Positions 12,901 through 23,937 of a DNA stretch of 64,000 nt are shown piece after piece (position 1 is the first letter of the stretch; every line of letters starts with the position of its first letter). The position numbers were made by a program, and so were the translations under genes. Source of the DNA: Apostichopus japonicus. Its lineage: Eukaryota; Echinodermata; Holothuroidea; Aspidochirotida; Stichopodidae. Below the pieces are notes generated by a model. That model was not told where the DNA came from. It did no database searches and was given only the letters and a program-made list of their open reading frames with translations. The stretch is taken from NCBI RefSeq assembly GCF_037975245.1, contig NC_092562.1, forward strand, positions 9,279,001-9,343,000. Direction: 5' to 3'.

Positions 12901-15130
12901 CTTGACACAAATTTAGGGCTCTTAAAATGCAATCTGGATTTGGTTGCTAGGCGGGGCCGTATCCTAGCAACGAAAAATTTTTAAATTTTTTTTGTGCCCA
13001 ATTTCATCCTTTGAGACATATGGCAACACACCATACCAATTTCAGGCGATTCTGAGAGGGTCGACGTGGAATCGACCCAAAAATCTGTTGATTTGGCATG
13101 GATTGACCCATGTAACAGTGAAGCAAAGCCTAACAACTTGGCAGTTACATCCTTTGGCTTAAATGTTATTTAAGGAATATAATGATAGCATTTCATGACT
13201 CTTCAATCAAAATCAGATGAAAAAACCCAGCTCTTATAAAGTGACAGATTTATTGTAGTGGATGCAAAACTGTAATGAAGCTACTAACCGATTCCAGAAC
13301 CTACAACCAACCAAAACAGTCCAACATACTACACTAGTGATACTTGCTTTACAGTAGCCCACGTCCAAAGAAATCAGCAAAATGGTTCTGATATGAAACC
13401 CAAAGATATCTGAGGTATGACTGAGAGATTCTAGGATACTACGTATCTAGGTATTCCACTGTTTAACTCTCCTTACTTAAAGAGTGACTTTATTGTCAGG
13501 ATGACTTAAGTCAGATGCTTAGTCTTGATAATATGTTGCAGTTCACAAAAAAAGAAAAAAACTTACATGAGAGAGCTCAAACTCTGGAGTGCACCTTTAA
13601 GGCTTCAGACATGATTACATACAGTAGGCTACACAATACTGCCAGACCTAAATTTTAATAATCCACTGTTTTATCAATTCTAATAACTCAACTCAAACAT
13701 GTTATTCATATAAACAAGAAAGCATCATCGGATGACATATAACTCCATTTGTTCTTGAATAATGTACTATAAATATGTCATTTGAAGCCATAAACATCTT
13801 ACAGTATGTTTTCTCAGTGAGCAATATGTTGCATCTATCGTACCGAACTGACCTTTATGTCAGTGGTCCAGTCACTTTAGTTGATGACCCCGCTTGCTTG
13901 AAGGGTCATTTCTCAAACATGAGAAGTGTTGTAGAAATCCAACCTGGACTGATAGCAGTGTGTTATAATGGTCTACAACATTTCAAAGTTTGTGACTAGT
14001 GTATCTCCAAGTTCAAATCTCTCTCTCTTTCTCTTGTGCTTTCTTTCGTATAGGAAGGGCATGTCTGTACTAGAATTAATTACACACCAAACAAACTCTC
14101 TCAGTGGCCATTGGGCTTCTGTACATAAAACTCAATGCTAAAAGGCTGTAGACCTAGCTGTAGCCTACAACAGAAATGATGAGGAACATTTTAATGCTCA
14201 TAACCCAGTGAAACAACACCATTATGATAAGCATGGGTTCTGCCTTAGCTGCCTCATATGAACGGTGACGGATATTATTAAAATTTGAACGTTCGTCCAT
14301 AAATTGCAGGACAGAATACATAGCATGATATTAAATACCAGTCTAACTTGGCTACAAACTAGAGAAACATGCTGAAATGTAATGTGACATATATTCCTAT
14401 ATATATTCCATATTCCCAACTTCCAGAGAAGACACTCTATAATAATACAAACTTGAACTACAACAAACCTACAGTCACAAGCTTACTTGTTGTGATGAAA
14501 ACGTGAGAGGAACCCAGGGGACTGACCAAAAATGTTACTACCCCGTCCAAGCTGTTACCACCCTGTCAAGAAACTCCTAACGAAAAAAAACCTTGTTCTC
14601 CGTTTTCAATTACATTTTAGAAAAGAGCATCTATCTTCCACTTGCAAACTGGTATTGAGTGAAACACTTTGAAACAAATCCTAGCAGCAATAACAGCAAA
14701 CTTGTTTCAAAATTCCTGAATTTGTCGTATATTTTGCGAATTGTGACATGTAGGAAATGCCTTAAGAAATAATTTAGATGTTTGGCCACCTTAAGTGTTT
14801 TGGTATTCTGAACACAAAACGTTTTACCAAAATGACAGATAATCGTGTATTGTCGATTTGGTTTCTGCAGATCAACTGTAAGATAGCGAACCATTTTACA
14901 CAGTTAATTCGCATTGAATTGATCATTGATAAAAATTAGTTTACACCGTAAACTTGCTTCAAGCCTGCTTTTCATCATTCTGTGAAACGTTTGTCACGAT
15001 AACCTTGCTAATCTTGGGGTTTGACTAGCACACGAGTCACTCGCTAAATGTCAAGCGTAGTGCATTTTCTATTCATCAAAGCTAAAATTCTACTCGCCAG
15101 CATATTGTCAACGGTATTTGTCGAGGCCTG
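9920..15130. mobile_element. Possible hAT element (CAGGCCTC ends) carrying a nested foldback
   Basis: The left end at 9920 reads CAGGCCTC and the right end at 15130 reads its complement. Both have subterminal CTCGCCA/TGGCGAG-type motifs and a shared ...AATTCTA.TCGCC block. The flanking 8-mers (TGAGACTC, CTCTTAAA) do not match, so either the TSD has decayed or the ends come from separate copies. The 10528-13109 foldback lies inside. No transposase domain was recognised in short frames such as 13775-13999 or 14631-14894. Confidence 0.3.
10528..13109. mobile_element. Foldback element: 1.2 kb inverted arms
   Basis: The left arm 10528-11745 and right arm 11883-13109 are near-perfect reverse complements around a 137-bp spacer. 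They encode the same 84-residue frame on opposite strands (11086-11340 plus and 12288-12542 minus). The outer ends are GGGTCAATCCATGCCAAATC and its complement. ATGT stands immediately outside each end (10524-10527 and 13110-13113), a candidate 4-bp TSD. Visible differences between the arms are a few substitutions and about 12 bp missing near the left tip, so the duplication or conversion looks recent. The spacer holds a G-rich tract at about 11860-11885. Confidence 0.88.
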
Positions 15131-16380
15131 CTCTTAAATATAGGCCTAGTTGGGGTTGAGGTTTAATGTCTAATGGAGAGGTACCCCGGGGACAGACCAA
15201 AGTCAGCAAACGAATACATAGAAGCAAATTATTCAACTATCCATCATTACTTACTTGATGCAGACAATCATGGCCCCTCTGTGAACTGACCATGTATCCA
15301 GAACAGAAGAGAAGCTAACTTATGGTTCTGTAAACTGTAAATTAATGCCAACTAAATATCCTAAAACAATTTTTGGATGGTAACACTTGTACTAATTAGT
15401 ACTTGCCTAACAGAACACTAACATTGTTAAGCCTACTAATCGATATATCAATAGGGGCCTAGATGTAACGTTATGCCAGCCCCAGTCAAATTGTAACTTG
15501 CTAGGTTGGGCTTAATGTGATCCATTCATGTACACTACTTCTACCTGTTCTCAGTAACTATCACAAAAAACCCAACAGTAACTTGTACAACTAGGCCTAG
15601 CAACAACATCGACAAAAATAAAGGCTTGTACTAGTTGTACTATCACTCAGTTGTAGGCCTGGTATTACTATTAGTAGCATGATGGTATATACAGTAAATT
15701 CGCAATAGTATGGTCTAAGTGCAAATAACGTCCTATTAAAAGATTGCCATAATGACGATCTTGCTGATTTTGCTCATGGGTTTAGTTCTAACTTCTAATT
15801 CTATCCTTCAGCTATTTGATTTCAAGGTTAGACCAACTTCTACAATAAATACAGAGAATTAAACTGCCTGAAGCAAGGAAACATTTCTTTACATTCACGT
15901 TGCATTATTGCTTTGTAGATTGAAGTCGCTATTGAAAAAGTAGTTTAATTTGACTTAAGAAACGCCGCAGTGTCTATCAAGTATCAGTGCCGCTACATGT
16001 GTAACACAGTACGCGAATTTAAGGGGGCAAGCGAAGTTACCGTGTACCACCATACCAACATCTAGCCTAACTTGGTTCTTACTAGGTTAGTGTACCTGTA
16101 ATAATAACGGCAACATGCACACCAATTGTTGTTTTGGGGGTATTGGTGTGTGTTAGTATAGTGAAAGTATGCACTCAGTCCATCGTATACACAGCTACCG
16201 AGCAACTGTAGAAGTAACTTACCAATTATTACAGGGCTGTTCGCCTCTTTCTACGCTTTCATCACAACATATTCAACAACCATACCCCTGTTTAATTCCT
16301 TTAAGATTCCTTAACAAAACATCTCGCTGACACAACGTTATAGGAAAATAAATCCGACGGAAAAAGTACCTCTGTCTTGT
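13114..16380. other. No gene seen
   Basis: Noncoding AT-rich DNA. A good minus-strand donor (GTAAGT) lies at about 15256 behind a pyrimidine-rich AG, and another lies at 16222. They could bound untranslated leader exons but carry no coding signal of their own. Confidence 0.3.
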
Positions 16381-16418
16381 CTGTTCTCCTCACACCGTAC
16401 TGTACCTAATTCTCAGAA

Positions 16419-16442
16419 ATGCAAATTAGATTGCGTCATTGG
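16419..16442 (-). promoter_or_regulatory. Octamer / CRE-like / CCAAT cluster
   Basis: Within 24 bases stand ATGCAAAT (16419-16426, POU octamer), TTGCGTCA (16431-16438, C/EBP-ATF type) and ATTGG (16438-16442, an inverted CCAAT box). On the minus strand the order is CCAAT, TGACGCAA, ATTTGCAT, followed about 200 bases downstream by a consensus splice donor (G|GTAAGT at 16222). This would fit a promoter with an untranslated first exon for a leftward gene such as the signal-peptide exon at 5432-5550. That link is inference only. Confidence 0.28.
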
Positions 16443-19400
16443 GACCTTCCATTCGAATGTTAGAGAGAGTTTCTACCGACTTCTTTTTGGTAGTTATTTT
16501 ACCTTAAGAAACTAAGTTTTAAATACCAAATAAAATCATATAAGTAATTTTAAATAATGAAAATAATAATTCAACATAAAAATGTAATAACTAAAATGAC
16601 CTTTAAATATCACTTAGATTTTTGTTTTGTTTTAAACCCCCTTTATGGTATCAACAACATCCATAGGATGGTATGAATATTAAGCTCTCGCACTCTGTCC
16701 AGGCGACCTTCACTGCATGATCATACAATGATGATAAACAAATGTATTACTAAACATTCCCTCACGAAAGGCAAGAGTTCGATTCCCGTGGGGTAGTCTT
16801 TCATTGGGATCATATTTGATTACATGGCTTGATATCTTCTTTATAGCAACAATCTCGAAAACAATCTAGACTTTCAACATTATGCTTGCATACGTGTTCA
16901 TCCTCTACACAAAAGCGCGAAGTATATGTTGTTGTATTTTTGGCAAAAAATAACTGCATCTTTACAGTGTACGTGTGTGGCTGAAGTGTTGTTTACTAAT
17001 AACTGCAGTAACAGCAATCTTGCAACAAGCACATTCATACATGCATGCTATTTAACTACATTACGGACCGGTTTCAGCACAATTGGCATACTTAACGGAC
17101 ATGAACATTTTAACTGCGAGTACTCACCGGCCTGGAGGTGGTTCATAAAAGTAGAAAGATTGGGAGCGATCGGGTAAGGGAGTGGTTGGCCCGATACGGG
17201 TTGGGGAAGCAATTCGGGCAATGGAGAAGATTGGGGAGGGGAGTTTGGGGAGGGGGGTACGGGAGATCAAAGGGTGGGGATTTAAGGAAAGGATTATGTT
17301 ACAGTGTTATGTGTAGGTCCTGATTATAATTGCACAGTTCCTAAAGGACACTTCATAACAATAATTACGAGCACTGCGAAGCTACCCGTGTTGAGGGATC
17401 AATTATGTAAGCACATGTGCGCATGCATGGTTAGTTGGGAAGGGGAATGGAAATGAAATAGATCGAGGAATGGAGATGGTCAAGGGAAGATCGTAGGAAG
17501 CGATCGATGTTATGAAAAAGAGAAAGAGGGTACTAGCCCAGGCACGTACCCAGTGCCTGATGTGAGCGGGAACTCTGCCCCTCCCCTACCCACCACCCCT
17601 GACTATGCAACTGGACAGGCCTTGATATGGTAGTGATCGAGTTGTCGTGGGGGAGGGTATATATTCTTCATCGAACCATAATTCCTGTATTGTACTTGGC
17701 ATCCAGCAATGTGAAATGGTACGCCCTTTATAATGACCATCAGTAAGACTTATGGTTTTACTCCAGGACGCTTCTTATTTTCATTAGACGCTGATGATCA
17801 TCTTGCAGTTTATAGCTACAACCTGTGGAACAGATGTATTGTTTCGGAATCACCCAAATTAACACTAGCTACATGCACGTAAAAAGTTTTAAATAGCCAG
17901 TTCCTACCCATGTCCATAAAGTGATGATCTTCCCTGCCAACGTTAAAACTAACTATACGCTTCATCATTGTGAGCGAATTTTAGCCGGAAGCCTGTCAAT
18001 GACGGTGATACACCGACGACTTTCTGCAATTGGAACTACGAAATAGCTCCATGCTTTTAACGACTTTGGACAGGTTAATGAATTTCCGTTGGCATGATAT
18101 GCCAACGCGCGCGCACCCTGCGCTTAATTGTTCCTCTGTTGCTGTTTCATTTTTGCATTGCAGGTAAAGAAAGTGCATTATGGGACATGCGTATGGTTGG
18201 ACATAACACCTAAATAGACATGTATGGTCTAAGCAAATTAGGTGGCTATCATATATCTTGAGCGTCCCAGTGGTATTTGTACCGATAGCAATGGTGTATC
18301 TCACCAACTCGACGAAGGAAATATTACTGTATTTTATGGGATCCACATCATATACCACTGTTGAAATATATCACAATTTGACCTAAGGTCGACCCCCCCC
18401 CCCCCACCATATGTTCATATTACTTGTTTCCGTCATTCAGTGAATTCAATGTTTCAGTTGAATTATTTTTGGATAAACATTGCTCCGATCATTAAGTGTT
18501 CCGCGGGCGCATTCTGGGCTTTTAAAACACCATCATTGGCCGCAGAAAGTTGGTGGGCCGTATGCGGCCCTGTGGTGTAAGAGATACTGTGAATCTTCCC
18601 TCAGGAAGAGATTGACAAGGGGCTGGAAGACTGGAAACACATCTTGACATCATTGATAAAGTGTTTCATTTGCAAGACCAGTTGTCATGCATGTCAACAC
18701 GGGGGGAGAGGGTTAAATGGGGGGGGCCCAACATATCGGGGCAGTGGAACATGTGACTTCCATTTGGGAGAACTGAATCACAAAGACAAATTAACCGAAA
18801 GTTACATGAATGGTTTTTGTATTCCGTACCACAAGTTCAAAAATATTTGGATGTTTTTCAACAATGGGCCTTTTTTTTATCTCATCTTTTTAATAATTTT
18901 TTAACTAGACATGGCACTTTTTTCTTCGTTTTTTTGAAACAAAAAGGAGGGCGCTCCTGTATGTGACTAGTATGAAGTTCATTTTAACCAACACATAAGA
19001 CTAGAAAAAATGTTTTTTTTTTAATGCAAAAGTGTCACACCTGTCATGAATATATGACAGAAATGCTATATATGATATATTATACACTAAATGAGAAACC
19101 TTTCATCTCATTCAAGTTCCTATTTGTATAAACTGAAACCTTCTTTCCCGTCTGTCATGGCTTCCTTACTAATCCTTCCGAACGCCAGTCAATGAAATTC
19201 TCAGTTATGTATTCAGCTCTATAGTAATCCATGTAAAATCCCCGCCCATTGTTCTTGTCTCCCACACACACGCACAAAAGAAGGCTATACAGAAAAGAAA
19301 ACGAACAAAACAATAGAAGGCAATGAGAAGGAAGCGACAATAGATAATATATTACCACAGATTACGCTGCACCCACATTTAACTTCACGGTCCTTATAAG

Positions 19401-21677
19401 GAGGATATCAAACAGACAGGAAAATCAATTAATTACTCAAGAGAGGGACCATGGGATATATATATGTATAATGTTTTGTTGAGAATTCTAAGTTCTATGA
19501 TCAACGTACTGGTCACTCCTACTTTGTATTTACCATCTGATGCCAATCAACTGATTTGCTTTTAACCGCAATGCATGCGGTTAAAAAGCAAATGGATTAG
19601 TGGATGAAGGTTTTTGGTCATGGCGCGGCTCGGGATTTCTTTTCGTAGTACAAGCGAGGGAAGAATTATGCATTATTTGTATTTCCTTGCTTCGGTTCAC
19701 GTACTCAAGTCACGACCAGTGAAAGTTAGAAACCAGAGATAACGTAACTAAGGCAGCAACATGTTATAGTAGCAGTTGTACTGTCATTAACCGCTGGAAA
19801 GGGGATTGCCGGGGGGAGGAAGGACAAGGAAGGGGAAGGAGAAGAGAACATAACGAGGAAATCGAAAGGGATAAGGGAGAGGTGGAAAAAGCCGAGATGG
19901 CTTTATTAAAAAAAAAGATTTCAGCAACACCAAAAGTCTGTTCAAAAAGTGGTAAAGAGTTTCCTGCTTCAAGGAGCTTACTAGCAGGCGATGTATGCCA
20001 ATCAGTAACCGAGCAGTCCATATACAGTCACTGGGGCATACCGGTTCTGCGAATGAACGCACTCGCGCTTGTGCCTTACGCAGTTTAAAACATCTATCTG
20101 ATTCATACGCTTAATTGTGCACTGTAGATGAACAATTGATATTATACCTAGCAGTATTATGGGGGGGGGGGGGGGGAGGTGTCACTGGCTGGCCAGTTGT
20201 TCTGAATGCGGGGGCTGGTTTGTATAGAACGCCAATAGCAAAAGTGGGAGGGGGAAGAAACCGTTTTGTTTGTTGCGGTCCACTCTACCCCATGTCCCAT
20301 TCAAACCCATAAAAATTCAATGGAGAAGTCTTGTATATGCCTATATATAGAGACGTATGCATACATGGAAAATCGAAACTGTAAAGTTTCAGCTCAAGAA
20401 TTGGAACGAAAGTCGGAAGCTAACCAGGCACGACGACAGGGGAGGGGGTCTGGTGGTTCTACAGCCCCGGGGTCAATTGAGTGGAGCAGGGATTATGGGA
20501 CAAAGAATAATGAATTCTCATATTCATAATATCATTAAGGAAACACGATGGCTTCAAACAGGGGGCATGGTTACATGAATTCTGCCCGGGCCCGATCTGC
20601 CTTCCAACACCACTGTATAGTTACACCAGCTATATAATGAACATCTTCTTGCACCATTTGAGCGAGAAGAGATGATATGTCCCATAGTATTCATATTATG
20701 CTGTATCGTTATAGTTTATGAATCTTATAGACTGTTGGTGGAGCTATACATTACAGTCACTGGTGTGATGTTACCAATGTAACGATATACATGCATTATC
20801 TTTCATATATGTTTACATGGTCGGTCTATTTCCGAGAATTTCATATATTTGCTTTTCTACAAAGGCAGAGTTTTATGATACCTGCTTAAGTTTATACCTA
20901 CGGTATACTGAAAATCCACAGGTACACGCATTCAAGCCGTAGGATTTCACACTATATAACAAGGAAATAACTTGGTCTTATGTTTTAGCACATAATTATT
21001 GGTCTCAATATACACATCGTGCCGTTCACCGGGCCATTCAGTTCAAGTTACAAGGCTCAGTGCTTATTGTTTGCCAAATTCAATCTTCGACCTTTCCAGC
21101 TAACTGCACTAAAAGTTCAATGAGAATGTCCGTTCTATGCAATGTTCATATATATATTCATTATTTTATTGAGTTACCTGTCGTTCAAAACTTTGAGCTG
21201 AATAAAATTCGCCAGATTTTTTTAACGAGTCCGTAGATTCTACAAACTTTAAACAAATTTGCAAGCCCCGCCCAACAGATCACGCGCCAATCAAATCTCT
21301 CTATTTTGTTTACGACCGTTAGGCCTAGGAATACTTTCACTTTCCTGGCTAGGTCCATTCTCTTGAATAGTATCTTTCTCTCGGTCTTACCGATGTAGCT
21401 TGTGAAATTGTGTCATTTCCTTCCATTGCAATGAGTAAACAGGTGTTTTCAGACGTTTCATCCGTGGAATTGTAAAAGGTGGACGATCCGCATATACGGT
21501 ATATGTAGACTATTTTGTTTACATTTGTGTAATGAACATGCTGACATGGGCGGTCGCAGTGATGTTACTGCAAATCGTTCGCGCCATAAGGGTAACAGAA
21601 AATCAATTTCTTTCTTTCGATTGCGACAGCTTTTCTCCATTAAACCCACCTGGTCAGAGTGCATAGAGAATAAGAAA
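16443..21677. other. Long stretch without a supported gene
   Basis: I see no exon chain. There are homopolymer tracts (poly-C about 18391-18405, poly-G about 20161-20176), G-rich sequence at 17200-17290, and a weak tRNA B-box-like GAGTTCGATTCCC at about 16775. The longest frame, 17996-18358 minus, has no recognisable domain. Confidence 0.35.
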
Positions 21678-21988
21678 TATGGTCAGGCACCTACCCACAA
21701 AGGTTGAAATTGATTGGACTTACGGTCTAGGAGGAGTTTGCAAAATTTAGAGCAATTTTAGCTTTAACCTATACATTGACCTTTGACTCCGACCCTTAAC
21801 AACCACATCAGTACTAATTTCAAATTTGTCCCTTAATTATCTACATATCTTATGGTGTAACGCCTTTTGGGTAATGATTGTATTTGACATATGACCTTTG
21901 ACCTATGACGTTATCAATCACGCAGGCACGAGGTTACATGGCCAGGCACCTACCCATCAAGTTTGGTCTTGATATGACTTAGGGACTA
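21678..21988. repeat. Degenerate ~256-bp direct repeat split by the CACTA element
   Basis: The phrase CAGGCACCTACCCA(C/T)... followed by a GA(C/A)TTA.GG.CTA motif occurs at about 21684-21731 and again at 21940-21988. The second copy is interrupted after GGGACTA by the CACTA element and resumes at 33951 with TAGGACAAGG. The uninterrupted first copy reads GGTCTAGGAGGAG at the same place. Confidence 0.6.
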
Positions 21989-22014
21989 CACTCTAAAAAC
22001 AGTTGGTTAAAAAA
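21989..22014. repeat. Left terminal inverted repeat of CACTA element
   Basis: Starts CACTCTAAAAAC and ends in GGTTAAAAAA. It pairs with 33926-33950. Confidence 0.9.
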
Positions 22015-23248
22015 TTAACCAATACCTTAACCAACACTGGGCACGTATGTCAAATTCGACTTATTGGTGAAATTTTAACCAACACCTGTTGGTGAACGGC
22101 TTTAACCAGCCGTTGGGTAACATTTTTAACCAATAAAATAACTATAAGTTTGTACCCAACAGTTGTTGGTTAAATTAATTGTGTAAATTATGCCCATCAT
22201 TGGTGAACTTACAAAAGTAGGGATCATTAAATTGGGGAATTAAAAATCATTGTATTGGGCAATTACTACATTTAAATTGGGCAGTGGCTTTTACCATTAC
22301 AAAAGGGTTGGGCAGTTAAATGAGCCTTCATTGCCCAATATATGTCGGCGAATGCAATAAATTGGACAGTGACGGATGAGATCCTCAGTGGATTTTACTT
22401 AATGTAGTTGAAAGACTCCTCACAAGTTTTGTTTATGCAGACCTAGTTTGCAACAATCAGTTGAATATGGCAATGCAAAGAGTAAACAATTCCTTGAAAA
22501 ATATTGAAAAATTAACAAACAGGTACATTACAGAAGCCAGATGGATGACATTTTGAGAAGATGTTTTTATTGAAAACAATAACCAGCTGAACCATGTGAA
22601 TAAAATACAAACAAAACAAAACAACACATAAATATGCTTGGATGTAACAACTTCTTAGCTGTGCTCTATCAGACCTTTAAGGTGACACAATGTAAAAAAC
22701 CCTCTACCCTTCAAGAAGAACCTTATTCATAGAAAACTTGTAACACTCAATATCTCACATGTGTAACTATAGATCAATTGATGCATAAACAATCTATGAA
22801 TCTAAACATCAATCATGATCTGATTAATCAAGGTTTACCTATAGTATATATACAGTTAATTAAGAATTACATTGAGTCTCACATACATATGTGGTGTACA
22901 TGATTACATTTAGAGACATATTTATGATATGTGCAGTACATTGCAGCCAGCGCATTGTTCTTATTTCCAGTTTTTGGATGTATAGTATATATATCTTCAC
23001 CACATATAGAGATACATGTGTAGGTGAAATTAACCTACATTAAACCTTACTCACTCATGAAAGAGTTGATTAGATCGGGATTCCAATAAAAATTAGTAAG
23101 GAAAGTTTTGATTTGTACCAGCATGGTATGTAAAAATATGTCATATCATGAGTTTTAATTAAATGTCCCTTCAAGATGATGCTATCGGGTGTGTGAATTT
23201 TAAAATAATAATATTATACAAACTTCTTGCTTACAATTATTATATGAG
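22015..23248. other. Subterminal repeats and 3' noncoding part of the transposon
   Basis: TTGGTTAA/TTAACCAA motifs cluster at 22010-22170, and TTGGGCA(A/G)T motifs repeat at 22250-22380. Such subterminal arrays are the usual transposase-binding zones of CACTA elements. The remainder to 23248 is AT-rich with no exon. Confidence 0.6.
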
Positions 23249-23587
23249 CTTCTTGCTTACAATTTCCTTTTAAGGCACTTCTTACTTTCCAGGGCCAAGA
23301 ATGCTATAATACAACTTGGCATATGTGCTTCTTTGATTTCATAAATCACATTTTGAATGAACTGCCAAACAAGACTGCATGAAGGTCGATAAGCCATGTC
23401 CAAAATGTACATTTGCCATGAAACAGAAAAAGACAGCTTTAATAGAAGAGATTTGTGAGAAACTGACCTCTGTTCTAAAATAGCAAATATCTGGGTTGGT
23501 ACCAAGAGGGCTCCTTGCATACAAAAGTAGCTGCAGTATTTTTGTGGCATCAATATCCTTTGAACTTTGTAAAATATCAGCCATGAA
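23249..23587 (-). pseudogene. Decayed tandem copy of the SAM gene's last exon
   Basis: This block repeats the terminal exon (23620-23937) base for base over most of its length. The same ADILQ start, IDATK, GTNP/APTQ, YILDMAY, SCLVWQFIQNVIYEIKEAH and PSCI phrases appear, but split over two frames (23339-23584 and 23257-23553). At least one small indel lies near the GCAGC...TTTTG position. It follows the intact exon directly with no clear acceptor of its own, so it is more likely dead than an alternative last exon. Confidence 0.65.
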
Positions 23588-23619
23588 TATCTTGCTTACA
23601 ATACTTTTCTTTTAAGCCA

Positions 23620-23937
23620 CTAATTACTTTTAAAGGCCAAGAATGATCTAAGATCTCTTATGCAACTTGGCACATGTGCTTCTTTGATTTCATAAATCAC
23701 ATTTTGAATGAACTGCCACACAAGACAGCATGAAGGTTGGTAAGCCATGTCCAAAATGTACATTGCTTTGAAACAGAAATCGATAGCTTTCAGTAGTGAT
23801 TCTTGAGGGACTGGCCTCCGTTCTAGTATAACGAATGTTTGGGTTGGTGCCAAGAGAGTTCCTTTGCATACAACAAATGGCTGCGGCTTTTTTGTGGCAT
23901 CAATAGTCTTTGAAATTTGTAGAATATCAGCCACTTC
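23620..23937 (-). CDS. SAM gene exon 10 (last)
   Basis: Acceptor TTTTTCTCACAG. It codes 105 residues (EVADILQISKTIDATKKPQP ... CLVWQFIQNVIYEIKEAH ... FKSN) and stops with TAG at 23620. A decayed duplicate follows at once. Confidence 0.78.
   Translation of the reverse strand, partial: EVADILQISKTIDATKKPQPFVVCKGTLLAPTQTFVILERRPVPQESLLKAIDFCFKAMYILDMAYQPSCCLVWQFIQNVIYEIKEAHVPSCIRDLRSFLAFKSN

Noticed and set aside
16770-16795. B-box-like GAGTTCGATTCCCG
   Set aside because: No matching A box or foldable tRNA upstream.
17996-18358. 120-codon minus-strand frame
   Set aside because: No domain, no splice context, unremarkable composition; expected by chance in a window of this size.
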